A DNA stretch of 64,000 bases from Pseudonocardia terrae (lineage in GTDB: Bacteria; Actinomycetota; Actinomycetes; Mycobacteriales; Pseudonocardiaceae), in NCBI RefSeq assembly GCF_021343995.1, contig NZ_JAJTTE010000016.1, positions 62,001-126,000 of the forward strand. Direction: 5' to 3'. Positions 8,243 through 18,600 of this stretch are shown here, piece after piece. The notes below the pieces were generated by a model. It did no database searches and was not told the origin of the DNA. It worked only from the letters and a program-made list of their open reading frames with translations. The position numbers were made by a program, and so were the translations under genes. Position 1 is the stretch's first letter. The number at the start of each line of letters is the position of its first letter.

Positions 8243-11200
8243 GGGCGGCGCTCCTCACGGCCGGTGCCCTGGATAATAACCAGCCGCAGCGCGGCGATGT
8301 GGGCAGCGCGCAGACCGAGTTGCGTGCCTCGAGGCGGGTCGGCCGAGATGATAGGCCGGAGTTTGTTCGACTTCGGCTTGTTGACGTCGCGCTCGTTTAC
8401 GGCAATGGCCAGCAGTCCGACGTAGAACTCGAGCGGCACCTCAAAGGAGCGGATCCGCACGTCCTTTGCGCCCATCCGAATCTTGTCCCGGGCGACCTCC
8501 TCCGCACGCTGAGGCTGCCCGAAGTTGAGCCACAGCACCCGGCTGTCAGGGCCGAGCACCTGGGCCGTTCCGCCGGGACCGATCACGATCCTGCGGCCTC
8601 TGCTGCCCTCGACCTCGACCCGGTAGACCCGGATCGTGGGGCGGCGGGGAGGCTCGTCGTCGTCGGGTTTCGGCAGCGGTGGCGGGTCGTCGGTGCCCTC
8701 CTTCGGCTTGGTCTTCTCGTCCGGGACGGGCTTGTCGACCGGCGGGGCATCGGTGATCGGCGGCGCGTCGGTGACCGGTGGCGCGAGCGGCCCGACCGGT
8801 GGCGCGATCGGGCCCACGGGGGGCGCGATCGGGCCGATCGGCGGCACGACGGGCCCGATCGGCGGCGCCTCCGGCACCGGTACGGGCGGTGCCACGGGTG
8901 GCAGCGGCGGGGCCACCGGCGGTGCCACCGCTGGCGGGATCTCGGGCGGCGCCTCCGTGTCGGGCGGGGCCTCGGGTGGCTTCACCTCGGGCGGGAGCTC
9001 GATGGGTGGGGCGGGCACGTCGTCGTCGGAGAAGTACTTGTAAGCCGCGATACCCCCGAGCGTCAGGCCAGCGACGGCCGCTACCACGGCGTAGGCCACC
9101 CATTTTTGCGGAACTATGTCCGTCGGCTCGGGAATCGCGATGTCGGCGCCGATAAAGCCCAGCGCGCCGGTCGCCGCAGCAGCCGCCTCGTTCACGAACG
9201 CCCCGGTCGCGTCGGTGTACCGGACCGGATTGTCCCGGGCGTAGGCGTACGGGTTGGTCCCGTCCACCAGGGGCATCGGGTCGCAGGCCGTCCACCGGCC
9301 CAGCCAGGGCGAGTAGTACCTGGCCCCGTAGTAGACCAGGCCGCTCTCGGCGTCCCGCTCCTTCCCGTTGTACCGGAAGCGTTTCGGTGACTCCAGGTGC
9401 GCGCGCACGGCCAGGTAGCTGGTCGTCCCGTAGGCGGAGAACTCCTCGTAGGATACGACCCTCGCCTTGTCGTCCAGCTCCAGCACGCAGGAGCCGAGCA
9501 GGTCCCCGAGCTGGTAGCGGGTGGTTCGCGCCGCCTTCCGGCCCGGCGACGTGCGGGTCTCGACCAGGGCGAGCCGGCGCTGCCCGTCGGCGATGTCGAG
9601 GGTGTGCCGCACCTGCCCGGCACGCCGCCCGCGGTGCTCCCGGTCGACCTCGACGCCGTCCAGGTAGACGGTCTCCCGTCTGGGTCTCCCGTCGGGGCCT
9701 ACCGTCACCTTCCGGACTCGCCTGCCGTCGCCGTCGTAGACGTAGTACGTGCGGTCGCCGGCCGCGCCGCCCCTGACCCGTTGCCGCCGGGTAAGGCTGA
9801 GCTGGTCGCGGTGGTCCCAGACGAGCTCCGTCAGGTGCGGCATCGCGGTGGCGTTGCCGTGCTCGTCGTAGTCGTAGCGGACGGGATCTCCACCGCTGTC
9901 GACGCTCTCGGCCAGCCGGTTGCCCGCGGCGGCGTACCGGAACCTGCGGGTCCAGCCCGGGTCGCCGGCCGAGGATCGCCGGTGCCGCAGCTCGAGCAGG
10001 TTGCCGACCCGGTCGTAGCGGTAGGCCTCGTGGTACCGGGTCATCGCCTGCCCGTCGCCGGCCTGACGCAGCTGCGAGGGCCGGCTTCCCCTCCACGGCG
10101 ACGTCGGCCCACCCGCCTGCCCGAGATGCTCACGGCCGCTGGCCTGGACCAGGCGGTAGGTCGGGTCGTACTCGTAGTCGCTGCCCGCAACGACCCTCGC
10201 GTTGTCGAAGAAGACCGCCTGGCGGGAGCTGTCCTCGACCTGGCTGACGTTGCCGACGGGGTCGTAGCTGTAGCGCAGGTCCTGCACCCGGCGTCTGCCG
10301 CCGGAGGGTCGGCGGGTCCGCTGCCGGGTCAGCCGGAACGTCTCGGGGTCGTAGTCGTGCCGGGTCCGGGCGCCGTTGGCGTAGCCGATGGCCAGCCGCT
10401 GGCCCTTCGGGTTGTAGTCGATGCCGGTGACGACCGCCTCCCAGGCGGCCGCGGGCTCCCGGCGCAGCTCGACCGCGGACAGCCGGCCGGACCGGTCGTA
10501 GGCGTAGCGCACCGCGGCGACCGGCATCCCCCGCGGTGCGGGTCGCTTGGAGATGATTACCCGGTTCAGCGCGTCGTACCTCGACTCGCCGCGGTACCCG
10601 CATTCCTCCAGATCCGGGGCCGCCGACCAGTCCACCGGCCGGTCGAACTGCGCGGCCAGCCGCCGCGTGGTCGCCAGCAGGTTTCCCTTGAAGTCGTAGC
10701 CGGCGATCTCGACCAGCCCTGCCTGGTCCATCCGGCGGACCACCCGGCCCCGCAGGTTCCTGGCCGTCGCCTCGTCCTCGCCCTCCCCGTAGTCGATCAG
10801 GCCGGTCAGCAGTTCGCGGTCGTGGTCCTCGGGGTCGGCGCCGGTGACGTGCTGGGCGACCTTGCGGCGGGCCGTGTCGTAGCTCGTCCGGACGGTGTGG
10901 CCGCGCCCGTCCCAGTTGCGGATCGTCTGCCCGGTCGCGTCGTCCAGCAGCCAGCGATGGCCGGAGTCGGGGCTCCACCGGTGGATCTGCCGTCCAGTGA
11001 CGTCGACGTCCTGCCGCATGGCGACCCGGCCACGCGGGTCGGCGCTGTCGTCGGCGTCGCGCACGACCCGGTCGGTGCCCTCGACGTCGATCTCCCGGCG
11101 GGTGGCCAGCAGCTCCCGCTTGCCGTCGCGGTCCAGGCCGTTGTCGGCGAGCGTCAGGAACGGTCGTCCCGCGGGGTCGGAGTGCGTCACCGTCGGCGTG

Positions 11201-14200
11201 TTCGCATGCGTGGCAGCCTTTTCCGCCGATCGCCTGGCGACCGGCCCGAGCTGACCGGCGATCCTGCGCTGGTACCAGGTGCCGTCCGGGAGGGACCTGG
11301 CCGCGTACCCGGCGAGGTCGGAATCGCTGCGCGGGTCCAGCAGCACGGTGTCGTTGACGTCCCAGGTCGCGAGATGCCACGAGCTGAGGACGACCTTGTC
11401 GTAGCTGCCGTCGGGGTGGACGGTGGCAATCGGGCGGCCCAACGGGTCGTAGGCCACCAGCGCGCTGACTCCCACGAGCGGCTCGAACTCGAAGCGGTGC
11501 GTCCGGCTGGCGAAGGGCTCGTACCGGCGCACCGGCTTGCCCTGGTTGTTCAGGATCGCCCAGCCCGAGCCCACCCAGCGCTCGGTCCCGTCGGCCCCGC
11601 CCTCCGCCTGGCCCTTGGCCTGCACGACGCGGCCGAAACCGTCGCTGTACGAGAATGTCTGCTGGAGGCGCACGTCCTCGCCCGGCTGCAGATCGGACGT
11701 GTGCCGTTCCCGCGCGATGGTCGCGACGACGGCGGGTCGCCGCTGCTCGGGCGCGCGCGCGTAGGCCCAGAGGTCGTGCACGATCCGGGTTCCCGCGCCG
11801 CCCAGCAGGGGCCCGGCGCGGCCCTCGGGGTCGTCCAGGTAGGCGAGCACGGTGTCGTCGTCGGGATCGGTGACGAGGTCGCGCAGGCTGTCGCCGACGT
11901 GCTCGCCCCGGCGGCCGCGCACTGCCGTGGCGACCACGAGACCGAGCGCGTCGAAGGCCACCTCGCTGCGGTTGCCGTTGGGGTCCGTCACCTGCGCCGC
12001 CTTAAGCACGCGGTAGTCGCGGCGGCTGGCCCGCACCACGTTGCCGACGGCGTCGGTGCTCCGAGCGGGGAGCAGGTCGAACCGGTCGAACGCGACCGAG
12101 CTCTCCGTGTCGAAGCCCGGCTGGTAGACCGCGTCCCGATGCCGCAGCGGCAGGAAGAAGTGTTCTGCCGCGTACCGGAACTCGCCGGCCGGGTCGGCCT
12201 GCTCGGCCGGGTCGAGGAACGTCCTGCCGGTGGGCAGCCACCAGGTGCCGGCTAGGTGCTCCGGGAACCAGCCACGCCGGTGGGCGGTGGCGCCGTCGAT
12301 GTAGCCGGCCTCCGTCAGGAGCGCGTGGTCCGGCACCAGCGGCCGGCCGTCCCGGACGAGCACGTCGTCGATTAGGCCGTCCGTCAACGCCAGCGCGAGA
12401 CTCACGCCCTGCACCGCCCGGACGCCGGCGCGGCCGAGCGCGAGCAGCGCCAGCGGGTCCCCGGCGGCAGCTCCGAGGTCGTCCGGCCGGTACAGCACTC
12501 TCGTCCACTCGATCACCCGGCGCTGGGGCGACGCGTGGTCGGGTTCGCGGTGGTAGGCGATCTCGGGGATCGCGGCCACGGCGGCCCGCTCGAAGTCGCC
12601 GGCGCCGAGGTGCTCCCCGGTTCCCGCGGTCAACCCGGTGAGCTCGTAGGTGAGGTTCTCGGCGGGTCGGGGCACCGCGTAGTCGTCGGGGTGCGCCTGC
12701 ACGTCGTCCACCGGCTGGGTGACGGCGTGCTCGGAGTACACGACCAGCGGCCTGCCCTGGACGACACGGTCCGAGTCGGTGGGGAGCGCGCCGTCAGGAC
12801 GTCGTCGCCCGCAGGCGACCAGCACGTCCCGCCGGACGAGGCCGTACCCGTCGACCTCCAGCGTGATCTTGTGCTCGACCCGCGGGTCGAGCGGGTCACG
12901 CTCGAGATGCGTGTTTACGGCCTCGTACACGTGGGAGTGGACGACGGCGTGCCGGTTCCGCCCACGCGGCTGCAGGACGGCGACCCGGTGGCGCTCCTCG
13001 GTCACCACGTACGGGTGTTCCTGGCGGTCCGTGCCGTCGAGCGCGTACACCTCCCGGCGCAGGGTGAGGCCGCGCAGGGCGCGCAGGGCTTCGCGCCGGT
13101 CCTCGGGTGCGAGCCCGGCCGGCAGGTCCGGCTCGGGCAGCGTGGGCGCGTCGGCCGACATCCCCTGGCGGGGCAGCGGGGCACCGACGTGGAACCAGGT
13201 GCGGTTGTAGACGGGCGGGACGTCGGTCTCGTCGCCGAGGTTGGTCCAGTCGGCCGCCGGCACGGCCTCGTAGTTCTCGTGGTTCCACTCCTCCACGAAT
13301 GCGAAGCCGCGGAACTCGCGCTCGATGCCGTCGAAGTACCCGTCGTGGTAGGCGTACCGGGTGCAGAACCGGTTGCGGCCGATCAGGTCCAGGGTCTCCA
13401 CCCGCTCAACGACGTGCACCGGAAAGGGTAGGCGCGCCCGCCACGGCCGGCCGGCGAGCCGGTCACGCACGCTGAACCGGGTGGACGGCGCGTACGTCAG
13501 GAGCGTCTGCGTGCCCAGGTTGTTGGTGATGCCGGTGAGCAGGAACGGCTTGACGGAGCCGAGCAGGTCCACGTAGCGCAGCTGGCGGCCCACGTCCGAG
13601 GGGAGCGGCGAGGACCAGACCAGGCAGGCCGTGCCGGTTCCGAGCAGGTCGACCAGCGACACGTCGACGAGCTGGCCGGAGTACTCGCGCAACTGCAGCC
13701 GGTGCGCCGGGGACCAGCCGTTGCCGCTGAGGTTGAGGAAGAGCAGGGCGCCGTCGTCGTCCAGGTAGACCAGGTCGGCCGGGCCGGTGCCGTCCACGTC
13801 CCCGATCCGGACCCGCTCCGGCGAGAACGCGTCCGCGGCCGCGAGCCGGGGCGAGTCGTGCATGGTGACCTTGGCGCCGAACCGTCCGTAGCCGAGATTC
13901 GGCCAGTAGCAGACGTTCCCGTTGCGGACCCGGACCAGGTCAGTCAGCCCGTCCCCGGTCATGTCGGCCAGGTGGATGGACTCGGTCAGGTCCGAGAAGA
14001 CCAGCCGTGGCCCGGCATCGTCGTCCCCCGGCACGGGGCGCCGCTGTTCCGCCTCGAAGCCGGCCTCGTCCAGCGACCGGTGCCAGACGAGTGCGTCGTC
14101 CCCTGCGATCAGGACGTCGGCGTGCCCGTCGCCGTCCAGGTCCACCAAACGCAGGTCGGGGTCGTCGAAGTCGCGGTTCAGGGCGTGGGCGAAGGGGGCG

Positions 14201-15675
14201 AAGGGATGCCAGCCTTCGGCGTCGTCGTGTTCCCAGAATCCAGTGACGGGGCCGGCCAGGGCCACGAGGTCGACGGTCCCGTCGCCGGCCAGGTCGAGCA
14301 GCTGGACCTGTCCGCCGGGTGACTGGTTCGGGTGCACGGGGAGCTGCCGGACCGGCCCGAACCGGACGCTGTCGAGCGCCGGGCTCTCGTTGCGCTGGTA
14401 AAGCCAGCTCGCCTCGGTGGCGGCGAGCACGCCGGCCACCCCGTCGCCGTGCAGGTCCACGAACTCGTATCCGGTGCCGATGCCCTCGGGCAGGTTGCCG
14501 AGCACCGAGGATGCGACCGTCCTGACCTCGGGGTGCAGCTCGGGCTCGGAGTAGTCGAACTGCAGCGGCGGGATGCTGCGGGACAGGTACCCCTCGCCGT
14601 CCCGCCGGTACCCGGTCTGGCCGACCGCGGTCAGCAGGCTCAAGCGGGCATCGCCGGTATGCGAGAGATCGGTGGAGCGGACCAGGCAGTCGCGGCCGAC
14701 GCCGTCCTCGTCGGGGAAGTGGTGGAACATCAGCACCCGGCGCAGCAGCCGCAGCGTGCGGACCTCGAAACCGGCTCTGCGGCTGGAGAAGGCGTCCGCC
14801 CGGGCGGGCCACGGCCGCTGCACCGCGGAGGTGGGCGTTTCCGGGTCATGGTCGCCGTAGTCGAAGACCACCTCGAAGAGCCAGTCATCGTCGGCGAGGC
14901 CTGCGTCGGTCAGCGTCTGCCGGCGCCGACCGGCTGGGTCCAGCGCCGTCCGGCGGTTGCCGTAGCGGATCCTCTTCAGATAGCGGTTGACGGCTCTGGC
15001 CGGGCTGTCCGCGGCCCCCCGAGCGAGCTCGTCGGGCCGGGTGACGTCGACGCCGGCCGCGTCGTCCTGCCGGTAGCCGTAGCTGATCGCGTTGCCTTTG
15101 TCGTCCTGCTGCTCGCAGATCAGCCAGCTGAAGATCCGGGCCGGGTCGTCGGGGTCGCGGACCCGGGACTCGTCGGTGCCGCCGTAGCGGGTTAGCACGT
15201 TGTCCGCCGAGATCGTCCGCCAGAAGACGTCGGCGGGGTCGGTCCGGCTGCTCCACCGCTCGATCCGGGAGAAGGACGACTCGACCCGGGGGCGGTAGCG
15301 GCGGACGGTGTAACCGTCTCGGCGGACCTCCGGCACGTCGACGGGCACGAGGTCCTCCAGGCCCGACATTACGAAGACGTCCGACTCCCGCGCGTCGTCG
15401 TAGCCAGGCAGGCCCTTCTCCGTCCTCCGGGAGACGGCCACCAGGTCCAGCCGCCAGCCGAGCCCCGCCACACCGTTGCCGAATCCCGAGTCGTACGTGA
15501 GGTTCAGCCGGGGGCCGAAGCCCGACCGCCCGGTCGAGGTGGCGACGGGAACGCTGAGCGACCCCGTCCCGGTGCCCGAGTTGACGCTGAACTTCTCGTC
15601 GATCCCGCGGACGGCGCCACCACCGGTCGGTAGTTCCACGGCCGGTGCTGCGGTGGGATCAGTGGCCGCGACCAT
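8239..15675 (-). CDS. Fused TcB-TcC toxin subunit (SpvB / VCBS / Rhs) with C-terminal effector
   Basis: 2478 residues. The order is: an SpvB-like N-terminus (FGPRLNLTYDSGFGNGVAGLGWRL order, residues about 20-300); VCBS/FG-GAP-type repeats with DGDGHADVL and MTGDGLTDL (about 390-680); a TcdB middle region; many Rhs/YD repeats; and the Rhs core end with RFRYNGKERDAESG and YYGARYYSPWLGRW. An Asp-containing segment RYTDATGAF (about 2160) lies where the TcC self-cleavage site is expected. After it come a hydrophobic helix (about 2192-2215), a Pro-rich repeat region (about 2218-2345) and a 130-residue C-terminal domain. In Tc toxins B and C form the hollow cocoon that holds the cleaved toxic tail. 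B and C are fused here. The start overlaps the TcA stop by 17 bases. Confidence 0.9.
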   Translation of the reverse strand: MVAATDPTAAPAVELPTGGGAVRGIDEKFSVNSGTGTGSLSVPVATSTGRSGFGPRLNLTYDSGFGNGVAGLGWRLDLVAVSRRTEKGLPGYDDARESDVFVMSGLEDLVPVDVPEVRRDGYTVRRYRPRVESSFSRIERWSSRTDPADVFWRTISADNVLTRYGGTDESRVRDPDDPARIFSWLICEQQDDKGNAISYGYRQDDAAGVDVTRPDELARGAADSPARAVNRYLKRIRYGNRRTALDPAGRRRQTLTDAGLADDDWLFEVVFDYGDHDPETPTSAVQRPWPARADAFSSRRAGFEVRTLRLLRRVLMFHHFPDEDGVGRDCLVRSTDLSHTGDARLSLLTAVGQTGYRRDGEGYLSRSIPPLQFDYSEPELHPEVRTVASSVLGNLPEGIGTGYEFVDLHGDGVAGVLAATEASWLYQRNESPALDSVRFGPVRQLPVHPNQSPGGQVQLLDLAGDGTVDLVALAGPVTGFWEHDDAEGWHPFAPFAHALNRDFDDPDLRLVDLDGDGHADVLIAGDDALVWHRSLDEAGFEAEQRRPVPGDDDAGPRLVFSDLTESIHLADMTGDGLTDLVRVRNGNVCYWPNLGYGRFGAKVTMHDSPRLAAADAFSPERVRIGDVDGTGPADLVYLDDDGALLFLNLSGNGWSPAHRLQLREYSGQLVDVSLVDLLGTGTACLVWSSPLPSDVGRQLRYVDLLGSVKPFLLTGITNNLGTQTLLTYAPSTRFSVRDRLAGRPWRARLPFPVHVVERVETLDLIGRNRFCTRYAYHDGYFDGIEREFRGFAFVEEWNHENYEAVPAADWTNLGDETDVPPVYNRTWFHVGAPLPRQGMSADAPTLPEPDLPAGLAPEDRREALRALRGLTLRREVYALDGTDRQEHPYVVTEERHRVAVLQPRGRNRHAVVHSHVYEAVNTHLERDPLDPRVEHKITLEVDGYGLVRRDVLVACGRRRPDGALPTDSDRVVQGRPLVVYSEHAVTQPVDDVQAHPDDYAVPRPAENLTYELTGLTAGTGEHLGAGDFERAAVAAIPEIAYHREPDHASPQRRVIEWTRVLYRPDDLGAAAGDPLALLALGRAGVRAVQGVSLALALTDGLIDDVLVRDGRPLVPDHALLTEAGYIDGATAHRRGWFPEHLAGTWWLPTGRTFLDPAEQADPAGEFRYAAEHFFLPLRHRDAVYQPGFDTESSVAFDRFDLLPARSTDAVGNVVRASRRDYRVLKAAQVTDPNGNRSEVAFDALGLVVATAVRGRRGEHVGDSLRDLVTDPDDDTVLAYLDDPEGRAGPLLGGAGTRIVHDLWAYARAPEQRRPAVVATIARERHTSDLQPGEDVRLQQTFSYSDGFGRVVQAKGQAEGGADGTERWVGSGWAILNNQGKPVRRYEPFASRTHRFEFEPLVGVSALVAYDPLGRPIATVHPDGSYDKVVLSSWHLATWDVNDTVLLDPRSDSDLAGYAARSLPDGTWYQRRIAGQLGPVARRSAEKAATHANTPTVTHSDPAGRPFLTLADNGLDRDGKRELLATRREIDVEGTDRVVRDADDSADPRGRVAMRQDVDVTGRQIHRWSPDSGHRWLLDDATGQTIRNWDGRGHTVRTSYDTARRKVAQHVTGADPEDHDRELLTGLIDYGEGEDEATARNLRGRVVRRMDQAGLVEIAGYDFKGNLLATTRRLAAQFDRPVDWSAAPDLEECGYRGESRYDALNRVIISKRPAPRGMPVAAVRYAYDRSGRLSAVELRREPAAAWEAVVTGIDYNPKGQRLAIGYANGARTRHDYDPETFRLTRQRTRRPSGGRRRVQDLRYSYDPVGNVSQVEDSSRQAVFFDNARVVAGSDYEYDPTYRLVQASGREHLGQAGGPTSPWRGSRPSQLRQAGDGQAMTRYHEAYRYDRVGNLLELRHRRSSAGDPGWTRRFRYAAAGNRLAESVDSGGDPVRYDYDEHGNATAMPHLTELVWDHRDQLSLTRRQRVRGGAAGDRTYYVYDGDGRRVRKVTVGPDGRPRRETVYLDGVEVDREHRGRRAGQVRHTLDIADGQRRLALVETRTSPGRKAARTTRYQLGDLLGSCVLELDDKARVVSYEEFSAYGTTSYLAVRAHLESPKRFRYNGKERDAESGLVYYGARYYSPWLGRWTACDPMPLVDGTNPYAYARDNPVRYTDATGAFVNEAAAAATGALGFIGADIAIPEPTDIVPQKWVAYAVVAAVAGLTLGGIAAYKYFSDDDVPAPPIELPPEVKPPEAPPDTEAPPEIPPAVAPPVAPPLPPVAPPVPVPEAPPIGPVVPPIGPIAPPVGPIAPPVGPLAPPVTDAPPITDAPPVDKPVPDEKTKPKEGTDDPPPLPKPDDDEPPRRPTIRVYRVEVEGSRGRRIVIGPGGTAQVLGPDSRVLWLNFGQPQRAEEVARDKIRMGAKDVRIRSFEVPLEFYVGLLAIAVNERDVNKPKSNKLRPIISADPPRGTQLGLRAAHIAALRLVIIQGTGREERRP
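8640..9025 (-). repeat. Proline-rich degenerate tandem repeats inside the TcB-TcC gene
   Basis: The DNA carries imperfect repeats of about 18-24 bases that encode units such as PPIGPIAPPVGP and PPVAPP. They form the hinge between the Rhs shell and the C-terminal domain. The clearest copies are at about 8760-8900. The repeats are in frame, so copy-number change would alter hinge length without breaking the protein. Confidence 0.8.
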
Positions 15676-18600
15676 CGCTGCGCTCTAGGTCGTAGTGGAC
15701 GACGAGGAACACCCGCTCGACGTCGCTGACGGGCTCCTCGAAGTCGAAGACGCCCAGCAGTCGGGGCTCGCCCGAGCGCACCGGCCCGACCTCGACGTCC
15801 ACCGCGCCCTGGAAGAAGCCGCACCAGGGCGCGCCGCAGACCATCGTGAAGGTGAGGTCGACGTCGGACCCCCACCGATCGGACCAGCGCTCGATCTGGA
15901 ACTCGACCTCGCGGTGCGCCGAAGGCTGCGCGCCGGCGGCCTCGACGAAGACCTCCAGCCGCTTCACCACCGCCGACCGGTCCCCGTAGGCGTACGCGAA
16001 GCAGTCCCGGGACAGCCGCAGCTCCAACCGCCGCGATCCCTCCTGCTCCACGAAACGAGCCCACTCCTGCGGCATCTCGCGCCGGACGTCGATCAAGCGG
16101 GTGCCAGCGTCCGGGAGCTGCCGCCGCGCCTCGCCGGTCGCCGCCGCGCGCAGCAGCGGGCCGCCGTCCCGGGCCGTGTAGTTCACGTGCATGATTACGT
16201 CGCTGAGCGAGTCCAGATCGAAGTCGTTGTTCTCGGGCGGCATCTCGATCCGCCACCGGCTCACCGCCCCTGCTAGCTCGAACGGCAGGTACCGCTCGTC
16301 GCGGAAGTTCAGCTCGAACAGGCCGCTGTCGTTGATGCCGGTCGAGGTCGCGATGGCGTTCCGGGCGGCCAGCACCCTTACCGCGCGCGGGTCGCAGGGT
16401 TGCAGGGCATAGCCCGGGGTGCAGCCGCAGTCCTGGTCGCAGGCCTTCCCGCAGGAGCTGCAGTCGGCGGGGCAGCCGGTGCCGCACCCCGTGCAGCAAC
16501 CCCCCTCGGCGCAGCAGTCGCCCCCGTCCGCGCAGCAGCCGCCCTGCGGGCCGAGCAGGAGGGTGTTGACCCGGGTCGTGCTGCTCAGCAGCGTCAGCCG
16601 GCAGTGCACCCCGGCGTAGGGAGTGACCACGCACGGCAGCGACAGCGAAACGCTCTTGATCCGGCGCAGGTAGTGCCCCGGGTAGTCAAGGTCGAAGAGC
16701 CACTCGGGCAGCTCTAGCACGCAGGTGCCGGTGACCTTCAGCGACAGGAACGCCGCCGGGAAGAACTTGCGCAGCGAGACGTGCTTGGTCAGCTCGAACT
16801 CGCGCTCGTTCTCCGTGGAGAAGGCCTGGTCCATGGTGTGCAGGGACAGTGCCAGCCGCTCGCCGGCCAGCAGGCCCTTGTGCGCGTCCTCCCACGGGGT
16901 GTCCGGGAGGAACCGGCGCTGCGTGAAACCCCGCTCGGCGTTGAACGCCCGCTCCGCCTGGGTCGCGGCGCGCAGCGCCAGGTCGTACAGCTGCCGGTAG
17001 AGGGCGGCTGTCTCCTTCTGCAGCCACAGGAAGTGGGCGCTAGAGGTGGTCTTGTCGCGCTGCAGGTCCAGCAGCTCCGCGGTGTTCTCGACCTGCCGCT
17101 GGGCCGTGTTCAGCTCGCGCAGGGCTGCGGCCCGGCGGCGTTCGGCCGCCAGGATCTGGCGTTCCGCCGCCTGGATCTCGAGCAGGAAGATCGCCCGCTG
17201 GTGCTGCCACTCCGCGAGCCGGCGGTCCCAGCCTCCCTGGGTCGAGCGGAGTCCGGCGTTGCCGCTGAGGACGGCAGAGACCTGTTGCTGGATGCGGGCC
17301 ACGCCCTGGAAGACCTCGGCCAGCTTGGTGCCGATGGGCAGGTGCGTGAAGGCCGTCGTCCCGACGAAAACGTCGGGGATGACGCCCAGCACCGTCCCAA
17401 TCGCCTCCTGGATGGTGGCGGCCGTGGTGGATGCCGTGCTTGAGGTGGTCAGCTCCTGGTAGTCCAGCTCGCCCGCGCCGAGGCCGTTGGTGATCAGCAG
17501 GTCGTAATAGGAGTAGTTGGCCTCCGCGATCTGCTTGGTGATCTGCAGGGCCTGCACCTGCCAGTCGGCGTCGCGCCACTGCTCCTGGCGGACCGTCCGG
17601 GCCAGGCCGGCCACCTGGTGCTCCTGCCGAGCCCGGACCGTCGCGAGGTGCTCGCCGTCGCCGCGCTCCAGGGCCGCCTGGAACTGGCCGCCGAAGCTGG
17701 CGGCCTGGGCGGCCAGTTGCGCCGCCCGGGCGTGCACGACGCCGAAGCGGTATGGGCTAGTGCCGCAGCAGTCGGCGTCGCACCCGCCGCAGCAGCAGCC
17801 GTCGGGGTGGCCGGGGTCTCGGCGCAGCAGTTCCTGCCGCTCCGCGACCTCCTCCCACAGGACGACGAGCCGCGGGTTCAGTTCCGCCGCCGCGGCGACG
17901 TAGTCGCGGACCCGGACCTGTGGGTCACCGCCCCCCGGCTCGTGCACCGTCACGGGTGCCGGGCCGAGCAGTCGCTCGGCCGCCGCGTAGAGCAGCCGGG
18001 CGCGTGCGTCGCCGGCGGCGGTGCCGCACATCCGCTCGCCATCGCCCCAGGCGAGCAGAGTCTCGATGGACGAAATGGTGACGTGCCGCCGTTGCGCGGT
18101 CAGCTCGCCGACCTCGACGCCGGTGCAGCACAAGCTTCGCCGGCCCGTGGCCAGCGCCGGGTGCTCCATCTCCGCGCGGGCCCGGGTCCGGCGGCCCCGC
18201 GCCGGCCGGCGGGCCGGGACGGCGACGTCGTCCACCCTGTCTCTCGGCCTGCACCAGCGGTTGTCGCTCGTGACCGAATCGAAGGACACGCCGTACCAGC
18301 GCAGCGCCGCCTCGTACGAGCAGCGGGTACGCAGCGCCTCGGCGACCGTGACGGCCTCGCTGAAGGGGTCGAGGGGGAAGAGAGGTGCGCCCGGGTCGCT
18401 GTAGACGAAGAAGGGGTAGGCGGGCAGTTCGGGCGGCTCTTCCTCGTCGTCCTGGTCGTCCCCGCCATTTTCGTCGGCGGGCAACGGCGGGACGAACTCG
18501 GGGATCGGGTAGGCCTGGTCGGGCACGAGGTCGTACCGGAATCCCGGGTCGGGCGGGGGGACGGCGCCGGGGTCCGCGGCACCGCCGGTCACGCACAGCA

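Noticed and set aside
8760..8900. Regular short repeats as a possible CRISPR
   Set aside because: The repeats are in frame, contiguous, without unique spacers, and encode a Pro-rich hinge. No cas genes are present.
9397..12255. Long plus-strand open frame of about 950 codons
   Set aside because: It is antisense to the TcB-TcC gene; such frames arise in GC-rich coding DNA, and the product has no domain and an odd Val/Gly/Arg-rich composition.
8239..15675. Type VI secretion Rhs toxin
   Set aside because: The SpvB and VCBS regions and the TcA neighbour fit a Tc complex; there is no PAAR or VgrG domain and the host is an actinomycete.
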